Shown here piece by piece: positions 26,089 through 35,600 of a DNA stretch of 64,000 nt. Positions within the stretch are counted from its first letter, which is position 1. Every line of letters starts with the position of its first letter. The translations under genes and the position numbers were made by a program. Source of the stretch: Virgibacillus_O xinjiangensis (GTDB taxonomy: Bacteria > Bacillota > Bacilli > Bacillales > Amphibacillaceae). The DNA lies in assembly GCF_042643145.1 (NCBI RefSeq), contig NZ_JBHRSA010000034.1, positions 108,552-172,551 on the forward strand. The letters run 5' to 3'. A model generated the notes under the pieces. That model saw only the letters and a program-made list of their open reading frames with translations. It had not been told where the DNA came from and ran no database searches.

Positions 26089-26239
26089 AACTCTTGGTGT
26101 AAATGCTCTGTCCCTGTCAGAGGGCGAGCGGAAAATACACACGTTCAGTTATTTGTACAGCAGGTGCCATGTTCCTTGAACTGGTTGCTATGCAAAGATG
26201 ATCTGGACGGAGGAAAAAACCATTTAGGAGGAATTTTTT
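26089..26239 (+). promoter_or_regulatory. Long 5' leader of rpsB
   Basis: About 145 transcribed bases precede rpsB, including a hairpin CTCTG/CAGAG (26106-26110 with 26118-26122) and GC-richer blocks unlike ordinary spacer. Such length and position suggest an S2-responsive ribosomal-protein leader. No terminator-like element is visible, so control would be translational. This is inference from position. Confidence 0.45.
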
Positions 26240-27001
26240 ATGGCAGCAATATCCATGAAGCAACTGCTTGAAGCTGGTGTGCATTTTGGACACCAGACAC
26301 GCCGTTGGAATCCGAAGATGAAAAAATACATCTTCACGGAGCGTAACGGCATTTACATCATCGACCTGCAAAAAACAGTGAAAAAGGTTGATGAAGCTTA
26401 TAACTATGTTAAGGAATTGGTGGCAAATGGCGGCACAATTCTTTTCGTAGGTACGAAAAAACAGGCACAGGAGTCTGTACGTGATGAAGCGACCCGTGCT
26501 GGTATGTACTATATCAACCAACGTTGGTTGGGAGGTACATTGACAAACTTCCAAACAATCCGCAAACGTATCAATCGTTTGAAGGATATTGAAAAAATGG
26601 AAGAAGACGGCACATTTGAAGTATTGCCGAAAAAAGAGGTAGTTGACTTATTGAAAGAGAAAGATCGTCTTGTGAAGTTCTTGGGCGGAATCAAGGAAAT
26701 GAACAAGCTTCCTGATGCTCTGTTCGTTATCGATCCCCGCAAAGAGCGTATTGCGATCGCTGAAGCTCATAAATTGAACATTCCAATCATCGGTATGGTT
26801 GATACAAACTGTGATCCGGATGAAATTGACTATGTCATTCCATCCAATGATGATGCTATTCGTGCTGTGAAGCTTTTGACTTCTAAAATTGCTGATGCCG
26901 TTCTCGAAGTAAAGCAAGGCGAAGAAACAGCTGAAGTAGAAGCAGATGCAGACACAGCTGAAGCTGGCCAAGAGGCTGAAACGGAATCAACTGAAGCATA
27001 A
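26240..27001 (+). CDS. rpsB: 30S ribosomal protein S2
   Basis: Small-subunit protein at the head-body junction. The 253-residue product starts MAAISMKQLLEAGVHFGHQTRRWNPKM and contains the family segments FVGTKKQA and QRWLGGTLTNFQT. It is a little longer than B. subtilis S2 because of a very acidic, Glu/Ala-rich tail of about 25 residues. ATG start 8 bases after AGGAGGAA. rpsB-tsf-pyrH-frr is a conserved translation cluster. Confidence 0.97.
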   Translation: MAAISMKQLLEAGVHFGHQTRRWNPKMKKYIFTERNGIYIIDLQKTVKKVDEAYNYVKELVANGGTILFVGTKKQAQESVRDEATRAGMYYINQRWLGGTLTNFQTIRKRINRLKDIEKMEEDGTFEVLPKKEVVDLLKEKDRLVKFLGGIKEMNKLPDALFVIDPRKERIAIAEAHKLNIPIIGMVDTNCDPDEIDYVIPSNDDAIRAVKLLTSKIADAVLEVKQGEETAEVEADADTAEAGQEAETESTEA

Positions 27002-27018
27002 TACTTTTTAAAAAGGTG

Positions 27019-27057
27019 AGGGTGATAAGAGGATAAGAGCCTTTTATCACCCTTTTT
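27019..27057 (+). terminator. Terminator/attenuator between rpsB and tsf
   Basis: Ten-base-pair stem (27019-27028 with 27044-27053), 15-base loop, followed by TTTT. It ends about 30 bases before tsf and probably lowers tsf expression relative to rpsB. Confidence 0.75.
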
Positions 27058-27086
27058 CAAACAAACTTTTGAAGGAGGAATTATAT

Positions 27087-27971
27087 ATGGCAATCTCAGC
27101 CAAAATGGTTAAAGAACTGCGTGAAAAAACTGGTGCAGGTATGATGGACTGTAAGAAAGCCCTGCAAGAAACGGATGGCGACATCGACAAAGCAATTGAT
27201 TATCTTCGCGAAAAAGGCATCTCTAAAGCTGCCAAAAAGGCGGACCGTATTGCAGCAGAAGGTTCTGCACATATTGAAGTGGATAACAATACAGCAGCCA
27301 TCATCGAAGTGAACTGTGAAACTGACTTTGTAACAAAGAACGAGCAGTTCCAACAGCTTCTCTCCGAACTTGGCAAGCATATTCTTTCCCAAAAGCCGGC
27401 ATCAGTAGAAGAAGCACTACAACAAAAGTTGCATGGTGAAGGTGAAACTTTGGAAGCTTATTTGAACTCTGCAATTGCTAAAATTGGTGAGAAGATTTCC
27501 CTCCGCCGTTTCGCTGTAGTGAACAAAACAGATAATGATGCCTTCGGTGCCTACTTGCATGCAGGTGGACGTATTGGTGTCCTTGCTCTGCTTGAAGGAA
27601 CGAAGGAGGAAGCAATCGCTAAAGACGTTGCAATGCATATTGCAGCTGTAAACCCTCAGTATGTTTCCCGTGATGAGGTTGCTGAAGAGGAAGTAAACCG
27701 TGAGCGTGAAGTCTTGAAAACACAGGCCCTTAACGAAGGGAAACCAGAAAAGATTGTCGAAAAGATGGTGGAAGGCCGCTTAGGCAAATTCTTTGAAGGT
27801 ATCGTGCTGCTTGAGCAGGACTTCGTCAAAGATCCGGACCAGAAAGTGAAAAAATATGTAGAAGATCAAGGCGCCAGCGTTAAATCCTTTATCCGCTATG
27901 AAGTAGGAGAAGGAATGGAAAAACGCGAAGAGAACTTTGCTGATGAAGTGATGAGCCAAATCAAAAAATAA
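27087..27971 (+). CDS. tsf: Translation elongation factor Ts
   Basis: Guanine nucleotide exchange factor for EF-Tu. The 294-residue protein begins with the UBA-like domain MAISAKMVKELREKTGAGMMDCKKAL and contains the conserved TDFVTKNEQF. The ATG at 27087 is 7 bases after GAAGGAGGAA; an in-frame start at 27069 lies ahead of the ribosome site. It follows rpsB behind a terminator-like hairpin and is itself followed by an inverted repeat. Confidence 0.97.
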   Translation: MAISAKMVKELREKTGAGMMDCKKALQETDGDIDKAIDYLREKGISKAAKKADRIAAEGSAHIEVDNNTAAIIEVNCETDFVTKNEQFQQLLSELGKHILSQKPASVEEALQQKLHGEGETLEAYLNSAIAKIGEKISLRRFAVVNKTDNDAFGAYLHAGGRIGVLALLEGTKEEAIAKDVAMHIAAVNPQYVSRDEVAEEEVNREREVLKTQALNEGKPEKIVEKMVEGRLGKFFEGIVLLEQDFVKDPDQKVKKYVEDQGASVKSFIRYEVGEGMEKREENFADEVMSQIKK

Positions 27972-27979
27972 ATAAAAAA

Positions 27980-28010
27980 AGAATAGGGGACATGCAATGT
28001 TCCCTATTCT
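27980..28010. terminator. Inverted repeat after tsf
   Basis: Fourteen-base-pair stem with one G-T pair (27980-27993 with 27997-28010), GCA loop, A-rich on its left and only a weak T run on its right. A probable terminator of the rpsB-tsf unit. Confidence 0.7.
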
Positions 28011-28097
28011 TCCATAATCAGGCAAATTTCTGAATTCCCTGGCTTATTTTCAGCTGGAGAACTCAGTGTCTACAAATTCATTTCCATGGAGGTAATT

Positions 28098-28820
28098 ATG
28101 ACAACAGCTCGTTACCGGAGAATTGTGCTAAAACTTAGTGGAGAGGCCCTCAGTGGTGAGCAGGGATACGGGATTGAACCCAAAATCATCCAATCCGTGG
28201 CCAATCAGGTGAAAGAAGTTGCTGAGATGGGGGTTGAGATTGCAATCGTCGTCGGTGCGGGCAACATCTGGCGTGGTAAGGTTGGCGGCGAGATGGGAAT
28301 GGACCGTGCAACCGCTGATTATATGGGAATGTTGGCAACCGTCATGAATTCTCTTGCATTGCAGGATGGCTTGGAAAATATCGGTGTAGAAACCAGAGTG
28401 CAATCATCCATTGAAATGCGTCAGGTGGCAGAACCTTACATAAGAAGAAAAGCAATCCGGCATCTGCAAAAAAAACGTGTAGTAATATTTGCAGCTGGGA
28501 CTGGAAACCCATTCTTCTCAACAGATACAACAGCCGCACTCAGGGCTGCTGAGATTGAAGCAGAAGTGATTCTGATGGCGAAGAATAATGTAGATGGTGT
28601 CTATACCGATGATCCGAAAATCAATAAAAATGCCGAGAAATATGATAATCTATCCTATATGGAGATGCTTAATGAGGGTCTGGGTGTCATGGACTCTACT
28701 GCTTCCTCATTATGCATGGACAACGATATCCCGTTGGTGGTATTCTCTATTACTGAAGAGGGTAATATTAAAAGGGTTGTTGAAGGCGAATCAATCGGAA
28801 CTACGATAAGGGGGAAATAG
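28098..28820 (+). CDS. pyrH: UMP kinase
   Basis: Hexameric amino-acid-kinase-fold enzyme phosphorylating UMP to UDP, the gateway to UTP, CTP and cell-wall nucleotides. The 240-residue protein has the N-terminal LKLSGEALSGE motif (about 11-21), VVGAGNIWRG (about 50-59), and the C-terminal DGVYTDDPK loop. I chose the ATG at 28098 behind GGAGGTAA. frr follows by 2 bases, so the two are coupled. Confidence 0.97.
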   Translation: MTTARYRRIVLKLSGEALSGEQGYGIEPKIIQSVANQVKEVAEMGVEIAIVVGAGNIWRGKVGGEMGMDRATADYMGMLATVMNSLALQDGLENIGVETRVQSSIEMRQVAEPYIRRKAIRHLQKKRVVIFAAGTGNPFFSTDTTAALRAAEIEAEVILMAKNNVDGVYTDDPKINKNAEKYDNLSYMEMLNEGLGVMDSTASSLCMDNDIPLVVFSITEEGNIKRVVEGESIGTTIRGK

Positions 28821-28822
28821 TC

Positions 28823-29380
28823 ATGTCAGAAGCAATCATGAAACAAACGCGCGAAAAGATGGAGCAGGCAGTTCAAGCCTTCTCTCGAAACCTTGCTACT
28901 GTAAGGGCGGGAAGAGCTAATCCAAGTATCCTGAATAGTGTCTACGTGGATTACTATGGAGCCTCCACACCATTGAACCAATTGGCCACCATTTCCGCAC
29001 CAGAAGCAAGGCTGCTGATGATTACTCCATACGACAAATCCGCACTTCCTGAGGTGGAGAAAGCTATTCAGAAGGCTGACCTTGGTTTATCTCCGAACAA
29101 TGATGGCAACGTCATCCGTATCAACATACCGGCACTGACGGAAGAAAGGCGCAGAGATTTAGTGAAGCTCGTCGGAAAGTACGCGGAAGAATCTCGTGTG
29201 CAAATTCGTAACGTCCGTCGAGATTCCAATGACCAGTTGAAGAAAGCCGAAAAAAGCGGGGATCTTACAGAGGATGAATCGCGGTCTTCCCAGGATAAAG
29301 TACAAAAAGAGACGGACAGCCACATCGCTCAAATCGACCAACTCGCAAAAGATAAGGAAAAAGAGATTCTGGAAGTATAA
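28823..29380 (+). CDS. frr: Ribosome recycling factor
   Basis: tRNA-shaped protein that, with EF-G, splits the post-termination ribosome. The 185-residue product shows the family segments VRAGRANPSILN (about 28-39), TPYDKSALPEVEKAI and IPALTEERRRDLVK, and a C-terminal long helix. ATG start after AAGGGGGAAA. It is followed by a good terminator, after which uppS has its own promoter. Confidence 0.97.
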   Translation: MSEAIMKQTREKMEQAVQAFSRNLATVRAGRANPSILNSVYVDYYGASTPLNQLATISAPEARLLMITPYDKSALPEVEKAIQKADLGLSPNNDGNVIRINIPALTEERRRDLVKLVGKYAEESRVQIRNVRRDSNDQLKKAEKSGDLTEDESRSSQDKVQKETDSHIAQIDQLAKDKEKEILEV

Positions 29381-29403
29381 TTCATAAGAATGCTCAATAA
29401 GCT

Positions 29404-29441
29404 ATAATAGTCCTCTTATTACTAAGGGGGCTATTATTTTC
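29404..29441 (+). terminator. Terminator after frr
   Basis: Fourteen-base-pair stem with G-T pairs (29404-29417 with 29424-29437), 6-base loop, followed by TTTT. Confidence 0.8.
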
Positions 29442-29475
29442 TTTCTGTACCTCAAATTTGCCCTTGAAAATCATT

Positions 29476-29504
29476 TTGTATTCTGGTGAGAAAATAGATA
29501 TAAT
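29476..29504 (+). promoter_or_regulatory. Probable promoter for uppS
   Basis: -10 TATAAT (29499-29504) with a fair -35 TTGTAT (29476-29481) at 17 bases. A second TATAAT at 29523-29528 lacks a clear -35 box. Confidence 0.55.
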
Positions 29505-29624
29505 TAGTTAGGGTTTTAATGATATAATGGTGATTCATACAATCTTCTAAGCCCCTTACCCATGTGAATGGAGAGTTGGCTGATGGATTGCAAAGGGTAA
29601 ACAACAGCATTCGGAGGACAAAAT

Positions 29625-30386
29625 ATGTCAATGAAACTTCCTTTTTTTAAGAAAAAACAAACGGAACAAAGTGATGAGCAAGACCCAGGCAGTACGCCCG
29701 ATCATGTTGCCATCATTATGGACGGGAACGGACGATGGGCAAAGAAGAGAGGGCTCCCTCGCATAGCGGGCCATAGGGAAGGTGTTAAAGCAATAAATAG
29801 AGTGGTTCGGGCGGCAGCCCAATCCCATGTCAAAGTACTTACCTTGTATGCTTTTTCTACCGAAAACTGGAAGAGGCCAGCCTCAGAAGTAGATTTTCTT
29901 ATGAAACTGCCGAAGGAATTCCTTCATGTCTATCTGCCTGACCTTATGGAAAACAATGTACGGATAGAAACAATCGGAGATATCCAAGCACTTCCCGAGT
30001 ATACACAGGAAGCAGTTACATACGCCAAAGAACAGACAAAAGATAACAATGGATTATTATTGAATTTTGCTTTAAACTATGGTGGTAGATTTGAAATCAT
30101 ACAGGCCGTCAAAAAGCTCATGACCGATTTAGAACACTCTGCAAACACCATAGATTCATTAGATGAAAAAATGTTTTCGGACTATCTATTTACACAGGGG
30201 CTCACAGATCCGGACTTGCTTATCCGCTCGAGCGGTGAACAGCGATTGAGTAATTTCCTGCTTTGGCAGCTAGCTTATACCGAACTGTGGTTTACTGATA
30301 CGTATTGGCCGGACTTCGATGAAAATACATTCAATGCGGCCCTTTTAGAGTATCAGCAGCGGAAAAGGCGATATGGAGGTATTTAA
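29625..30386 (+). CDS. uppS: Undecaprenyl pyrophosphate synthase
   Basis: cis-Prenyltransferase that makes the C55 lipid carrier for peptidoglycan and teichoic acids. The 253-residue protein has the signature IIMDGNGRWAKKRG (about 30-43; Asp33 is catalytic), the FSTENWKRP segment, and the C-terminal DLLIRSSGEQRLSNFLLWQLAYTE... region with its conserved Arg/Ser and Glu. ATG start after GGAGGAC. cdsA follows by 15 bases. Confidence 0.96.
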   Translation: MSMKLPFFKKKQTEQSDEQDPGSTPDHVAIIMDGNGRWAKKRGLPRIAGHREGVKAINRVVRAAAQSHVKVLTLYAFSTENWKRPASEVDFLMKLPKEFLHVYLPDLMENNVRIETIGDIQALPEYTQEAVTYAKEQTKDNNGLLLNFALNYGGRFEIIQAVKKLMTDLEHSANTIDSLDEKMFSDYLFTQGLTDPDLLIRSSGEQRLSNFLLWQLAYTELWFTDTYWPDFDENTFNAALLEYQQRKRRYGGI

Positions 30387-30401
30387 GGTGATGAAAGGTT
30401 T

Positions 30402-31181
30402 ATGAAACAACGTACAATCACAGCATTCGTGGCAATACTCATTTTACTGCCATTTGTCATCTATGGAGGCTGGCCATTTGTCGCCTTTGTCTATATTCTA
30501 GCTACCATAGGGTTGGCCGAATTAATGAAAATGCACGAAATAGAGTTGACTTCACTGCCGGTTGTTTTGGCAGCAGGGTTGTTATGGTTGATCCTGTACC
30601 CTCAATGGAGCGGTTCGGCATGGATGAGCCAGACAGAAATCATCATGTTGTTCGTTCTATTACTGTTATCCTACACGGTACTGGTTAAAAACAAATTCAC
30701 TTTTGATGACACAGGCTTTATCTTACTTTCAGTCCTTTACGTAGGGACGGGCTTCTTATATCTTATCAAAACACAAGATGCGGGGCTTGATTACTTATTG
30801 TTTGCTCTATTCATCATCTGGGCAACAGATACAGGTGCCTATCTGTTTGGCAAGAAATTCGGTAAGAAAAAGCTTTGGCCACAAATAAGTCCCAATAAGA
30901 CTGTTGAGGGAGCTTTGGGAGGAGTCTTGCTTGCGTGTTTCATTGCAGCAATATTCCAGCTGGTTCATCCATTTTCTTTTCCCATGATGGTCGTAATAGG
31001 TGCTACTGTTCTTGCTTCCATCTTTGGCCAGATAGGAGACTTGGTAGAATCTGCTTTTAAACGCCATTATGGTGTCAAAGACTCTGGAAAACTGCTTCCT
31101 GGCCATGGCGGCATTCTGGACAGGTTTGACAGCCTGCTTTTTGTACTTCCCTTGCTTCATTTCATAGGGTTTATTCAGTAA
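30402..31181 (+). CDS. cdsA: Phosphatidate cytidylyltransferase
   Basis: Integral membrane enzyme forming CDP-diacylglycerol, the common precursor of anionic and zwitterionic phospholipids. The 259-residue protein has seven to eight hydrophobic segments. Its C-terminal signature spans DLVESAFKRHYGVKDSGKLLPGHGGILDR (two pieces, about 209-237) with the metal-binding aspartates. ATG start with a modest GAAAGG site. In B. subtilis dxr comes next; here the next gene is rasP after only 93 bases. Confidence 0.95.
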   Translation: MKQRTITAFVAILILLPFVIYGGWPFVAFVYILATIGLAELMKMHEIELTSLPVVLAAGLLWLILYPQWSGSAWMSQTEIIMLFVLLLLSYTVLVKNKFTFDDTGFILLSVLYVGTGFLYLIKTQDAGLDYLLFALFIIWATDTGAYLFGKKFGKKKLWPQISPNKTVEGALGGVLLACFIAAIFQLVHPFSFPMMVVIGATVLASIFGQIGDLVESAFKRHYGVKDSGKLLPGHGGILDRFDSLLFVLPLLHFIGFIQ

Positions 31182-31274
31182 CTGGATGGGTGGAATTCTT
31201 ATTCGGAAAGATAAGCATATTTTTGTTATGGATTCAGGATTACCCGCACTTATACCCTCTAGGAGGTGTAACAG

Positions 31275-32537
31275 TTGACTACAGTGATCGCTTTTATACT
31301 CATGTTCGGCCTGCTTGTTTTTGTGCACGAGTGGGGACATTTAATTTTTGCAAAGCGTGCAGGTATGCTTGCGCGTGAATTTGCCATCGGATTTGGTCCA
31401 AAAGTATTCTCCTTTACGAGAAATGAAACGTTATATACCATTCGTCTGATTCCTGCAGGAGGGTATGTGCGTGTAGCGGGGGAAGATCCGGAGATTATTG
31501 AGTTAAAACCCGGACATCATATTGGCTTGGAATTCAACGAAACAGGTAAAGTGGAGAAAATCATTGTTAATAACAAGTCCAAGCATCCAAACGCCAGACC
31601 GCTTGAGGTTGAGAGAGTGGACCTTGATCATGAACTGGTCATTGAAGGTTATGATATTGATGAAGAAAATCAGAAGCTCCATTTTGACGTAGACCCTAAG
31701 GCCTTTTTCGTGATGGATGAGAGAGAGACGCAGATTGCCCCTTATGACCGCCAGTTTGCTTCCAAAACCACAGGCCAACGGGCAATGCAGTTGTTTGCCG
31801 GGCCAATGATGAATTTTTTGCTGGCAATTCTACTCTTCATAGCTATCGGACTCGTGCAGGGCATACCGGTGGATGAAGCGAAGATGAGTGAAGTACAACC
31901 GGACACACCGGCAGAAGAAGCTGGATTCCAGCCAGGTGATGAAGTGGTTGAAATTGAAGGAAACACGGTGTCAACATGGGAAGAATTCACTTCAATTGTA
32001 AGGGAAAATCCAGGCAGGGAACTTTCCATGACCATACTAAGGGATGGGGTGCAGGAAGAAATCACCGTAGTGCCTGCTGAAGTCCCAATAGAGGGTCAAG
32101 ATCCAATTGGCCAGATAGGAGTCTATCAAGCTTTTGAAAAATCTTTCCTTGGAACATTTGAGTATGGTTTCACACAAACAGTCGATACGACGAAGACCAT
32201 TCTGACGAACCTCATGATGCTTATTACCGGCCAGGTTTCCATTGAACTCCTCTCAGGCCCGGTTGGTATATACGATGCCACCGATCAGGTAGTGCAGACT
32301 GGCCTCATGAATTTCCTCATGTGGACGGCCATATTAAGTGTCAACTTGGGAGTAGTCAACCTCGTACCCCTCCCGGCTTTAGACGGCGGGAGGCTGATGT
32401 TCGTAGGATTGGAAGCCGTCAGAGGAAAACCGATTTCTCCTGAAAAGGAAGGTGTCTTCCATTTCGTCGGGTTTGCTTTGTTAATGCTGCTGATGATCAT
32501 CGTTACTTGGAATGATATTCAGCGCCTGTTCCTATAG
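31275..32537 (+). CDS. rasP: Site-2 (intramembrane) metalloprotease RasP
   Basis: RseP/S2P-type zinc protease that cleaves membrane-embedded anti-sigma factors and signal-peptide remnants. The 420-residue protein has the active-site HEWGH (18-22) in the first membrane helix, a PDZ domain at about 185-270 and the second metal site in LVPLPALDGGRL (about 359-370). Helices at about 172-195 and near the C-terminus complete the fold. The TTG start is 6 bases after AGGAGGTG. In B. subtilis dxr precedes and proS follows; both are absent here. Confidence 0.95.
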   Translation: MTTVIAFILMFGLLVFVHEWGHLIFAKRAGMLAREFAIGFGPKVFSFTRNETLYTIRLIPAGGYVRVAGEDPEIIELKPGHHIGLEFNETGKVEKIIVNNKSKHPNARPLEVERVDLDHELVIEGYDIDEENQKLHFDVDPKAFFVMDERETQIAPYDRQFASKTTGQRAMQLFAGPMMNFLLAILLFIAIGLVQGIPVDEAKMSEVQPDTPAEEAGFQPGDEVVEIEGNTVSTWEEFTSIVRENPGRELSMTILRDGVQEEITVVPAEVPIEGQDPIGQIGVYQAFEKSFLGTFEYGFTQTVDTTKTILTNLMMLITGQVSIELLSGPVGIYDATDQVVQTGLMNFLMWTAILSVNLGVVNLVPLPALDGGRLMFVGLEAVRGKPISPEKEGVFHFVGFALLMLLMIIVTWNDIQRLFL

Positions 32538-32562
32538 AAGCAAATAGCAGAAGGATTTTATA

Positions 32563-32594
32563 GAAACCCTTGTCTTTTTCCTGGCAAGGGTTTC
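32563..32594 (+). terminator. Hairpin between rasP and polC
   Basis: Ten-base-pair stem (32563-32572 with 32585-32594), 12-base T-rich loop, no T run after. It resembles two other CCCTTG-type hairpins in the window. Confidence 0.5.
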
Positions 32595-32632
32595 CATCAT
32601 TACAGCTGTGTTTCGCAGCAGGAGGGGATCGT

Positions 32633-35600
32633 ATGGATATTTCAAAAAAGGAAAAAATGGACGTATTGTTGGAACAGCTGCAAATACCCCATGAATATAG
32701 GCAAGAATTTTTTGATGGAGCATATCTGGATAAGCTTCAAGTTCATAAGAGTAAGAGAACCTGGCATTTTCATATTCATCTGCCCCGGGTACTCCCTGTA
32801 GAAATTTACCATCTGCTTTTTGGAAAGCTGAAGGAAGAATTCCAGCAGATGGCCACTGTTGATTTGACCATCGAAACAGACGATAAAAATTGCGGAGAAG
32901 ACATGATATGCAGCTATTGGAGCAGCTTTATCCAATCACTCACCAATCTCTCCCCGGCATACAAAGAACTTGTCCACGAACAGAAACCTTCAGTAAACAA
33001 TAATAAAATTATGTTAACTGCCAGGAATGAAGCAGAGGCCACAGCACTCAAAAAGCGGTTGGAGGACAGCTTTCGCCAGTACTGCAGCAAGATTGGTGCA
33101 GCGTCTTACTCGTTGGAAGTTTCAGTGAAGGCGGACCAGGCAGATATCCTGAAATTCAAAGAGCAAAAGGCGTTGGAAGACCAGCAAGCTGTATTAAAGA
33201 CAGTCCAGGAAAAAGAAAAGAGAGATAAGAAGAAATCTGCCAATGAGGATAAACCTCTTATGCTTGGGTACAAGATTCAAGATGAATCTATCCAAATGGA
33301 GGAAATCCTAGAAGAAGAGCGTAGGGTTACTGTACAAGGCTATATATTTGATGCGGAAGTCCGAAAGCTTCGTTCCGGAAGGAGTCTCCTGATCATCAAG
33401 GCTACCGATTATACAGATTCCCTACAAATAAAAATGTTCTCCAAAGGGGAAGAAGATGCGGAAAAATTTGACGCAGTCAAGAAAGGAATCTGGATAAAGG
33501 CAAGAGGCAGTATCCAAACAGATATGTATACAAACGAACTTGCTATGATGGCCAACGATATACATGAGGTGAAAGTAGAAACTCGTAAAGACCAAGCAAC
33601 AGATAAACGGGTAGAGCTGCATGCCCATACAACCATGAGCCAGATGGATGCAGTGGTTTCACCTGGAGCATTGGTGTCAAAGGCTGCTGAGTGGGGGCAT
33701 AAGGCTGTCGCCATCACCGATCATGCCGGCGTTCAAGCTTATCCTGAGGCACATGCAGCAGGAGAAAAGAATGGGATAAAGGTTCTCTACGGGTTGGAGG
33801 CTAACCTCGTAGATGATGGGGTTCCGATTGCCTACAATGAACAGAACCGTGATCTGGCATCTGATACTTATGTAGTATTTGATGTGGAAACCACTGGACT
33901 TTCTGCTGTCTATGATACGATCATCGAATTGGCAGCAGTTAAAGTACATGAGGGGGAAATAGTCGACCGGTTTGAATCCTTTGCCAACCCCCATCATCCG
34001 CTTTCTCAAACAACCGTAGATCTTACAGGCATCACAGATGATATGGTCAAGGATGCACCGGAAGTGGAACAGGTATTGAAGGACTTCCACGAATGGATGG
34101 GAAATGATATTCTTGTTGCCCATAATGCAAGTTTTGATATGGGCTTTCTTAATCAAGGGTTTAAACGGATTGAATATGATAAAGCCACAAATCCGGTGAT
34201 TGATACCTTGGAATTGGCCAGGTTTCTGTTACCAGAATTAAAAAACCATCGATTGAACACACTTTGTAAGCAGTTGGATATTGAATTGACCCAACATCAC
34301 AGGGCCATCTATGATGCGGAAGCAACTGGCTATTTGTTGTGGAAGCTTGTTCAGCGGTTGTTAAACAAAGATATCCACAATCATAGTCAATTGAATGATC
34401 ATATGGGAGAAGGGAATGCCTATCAGCGTTCACGACCATATCATTGTACCCTGCTGGCTAAAACGCAAGAAGGCTTGAAAAATATCTATAAATTAGTATC
34501 CCATGCCCATATCGATTATTTTTACCGAGTTCCGCGGGTGCCTCGTTCCTTGCTGCAAAGGTTCAGGGAAGGCGTGCTAGTAGGATCTGGCTGTGACAAG
34601 GGTGAAGTTTTTGAAACAATGATGCAGAAATCAGCAGAGGAAGCTGAACAGGCAGCAGAGTTCTATGACTATATCGAAGTCCAGCCGCCTTCAAATTATG
34701 TTCACCTGGTAGAAAAAGACTTGGTGCAAAATGAGGCCCAAATACTGGATATCCTCTCTAAACTGGTAGAGATGGGCAGCAGAATGAATAAGAAAGTTGT
34801 TGCTACTGGCAATGTGCATTACATTGAGGATCATGATAAAATGTACCGCCAGATTTTGATTGCGTCCCAGGCAGGTAATCCGCTGAACCGCCAGACTTTG
34901 CCGGATACGCCTTTCCGTACTACCGAAGAAATGCTGGAAAGTTTTCAATTTATAGGAGCAGATAGAGCAAGGGAAATTGTTATTGATAATACAAACGCCA
35001 TTGCAGACGAGATCGAGGATATTTCCCCTGTGAAGGACGGATTGTATACACCAACGATTGAAGGTGCCGAACAGGAAATCAGAGACCTGTGCTACAATCG
35101 TGCCAAGGCTATATACGGAGAGCAAGTCCCTAAGATTGTAGTAGACAGGCTTGAGAAAGAATTGGAAAGCATCATTGGCAACGGTTTTGCTGTCATCTAC
35201 TTAATTTCGCAAAAATTGGTGAAAAAATCATTGGATGATGGTTATCTTGTTGGTTCTCGGGGCTCTGTAGGATCTTCTTTCGTTGCAACGATGACGGAAA
35301 TATCAGAAGTGAACCCGTTGCCGCCCCATTATGTCTGTATGGGTTGCCATTACAATGAGTTTATTACAGATGGCTCGGTGGGAAGCGGTTTTGACCTTGC
35401 AGATAAAGCTTGTCCTAACTGTGGAGAAGAGTTGACAAAAGATGGACAGGATATACCATTTGAGACCTTCCTTGGATTCAAAGGGGATAAAGTTCCGGAT
35501 ATTGATTTGAATTTCTCTGGCGCTTATCAACCGACCGCCCATAACTATACTAAAGAACTGTTCGGGGTGGACAATGTCTACCGAGCAGGGACAATTGGAA

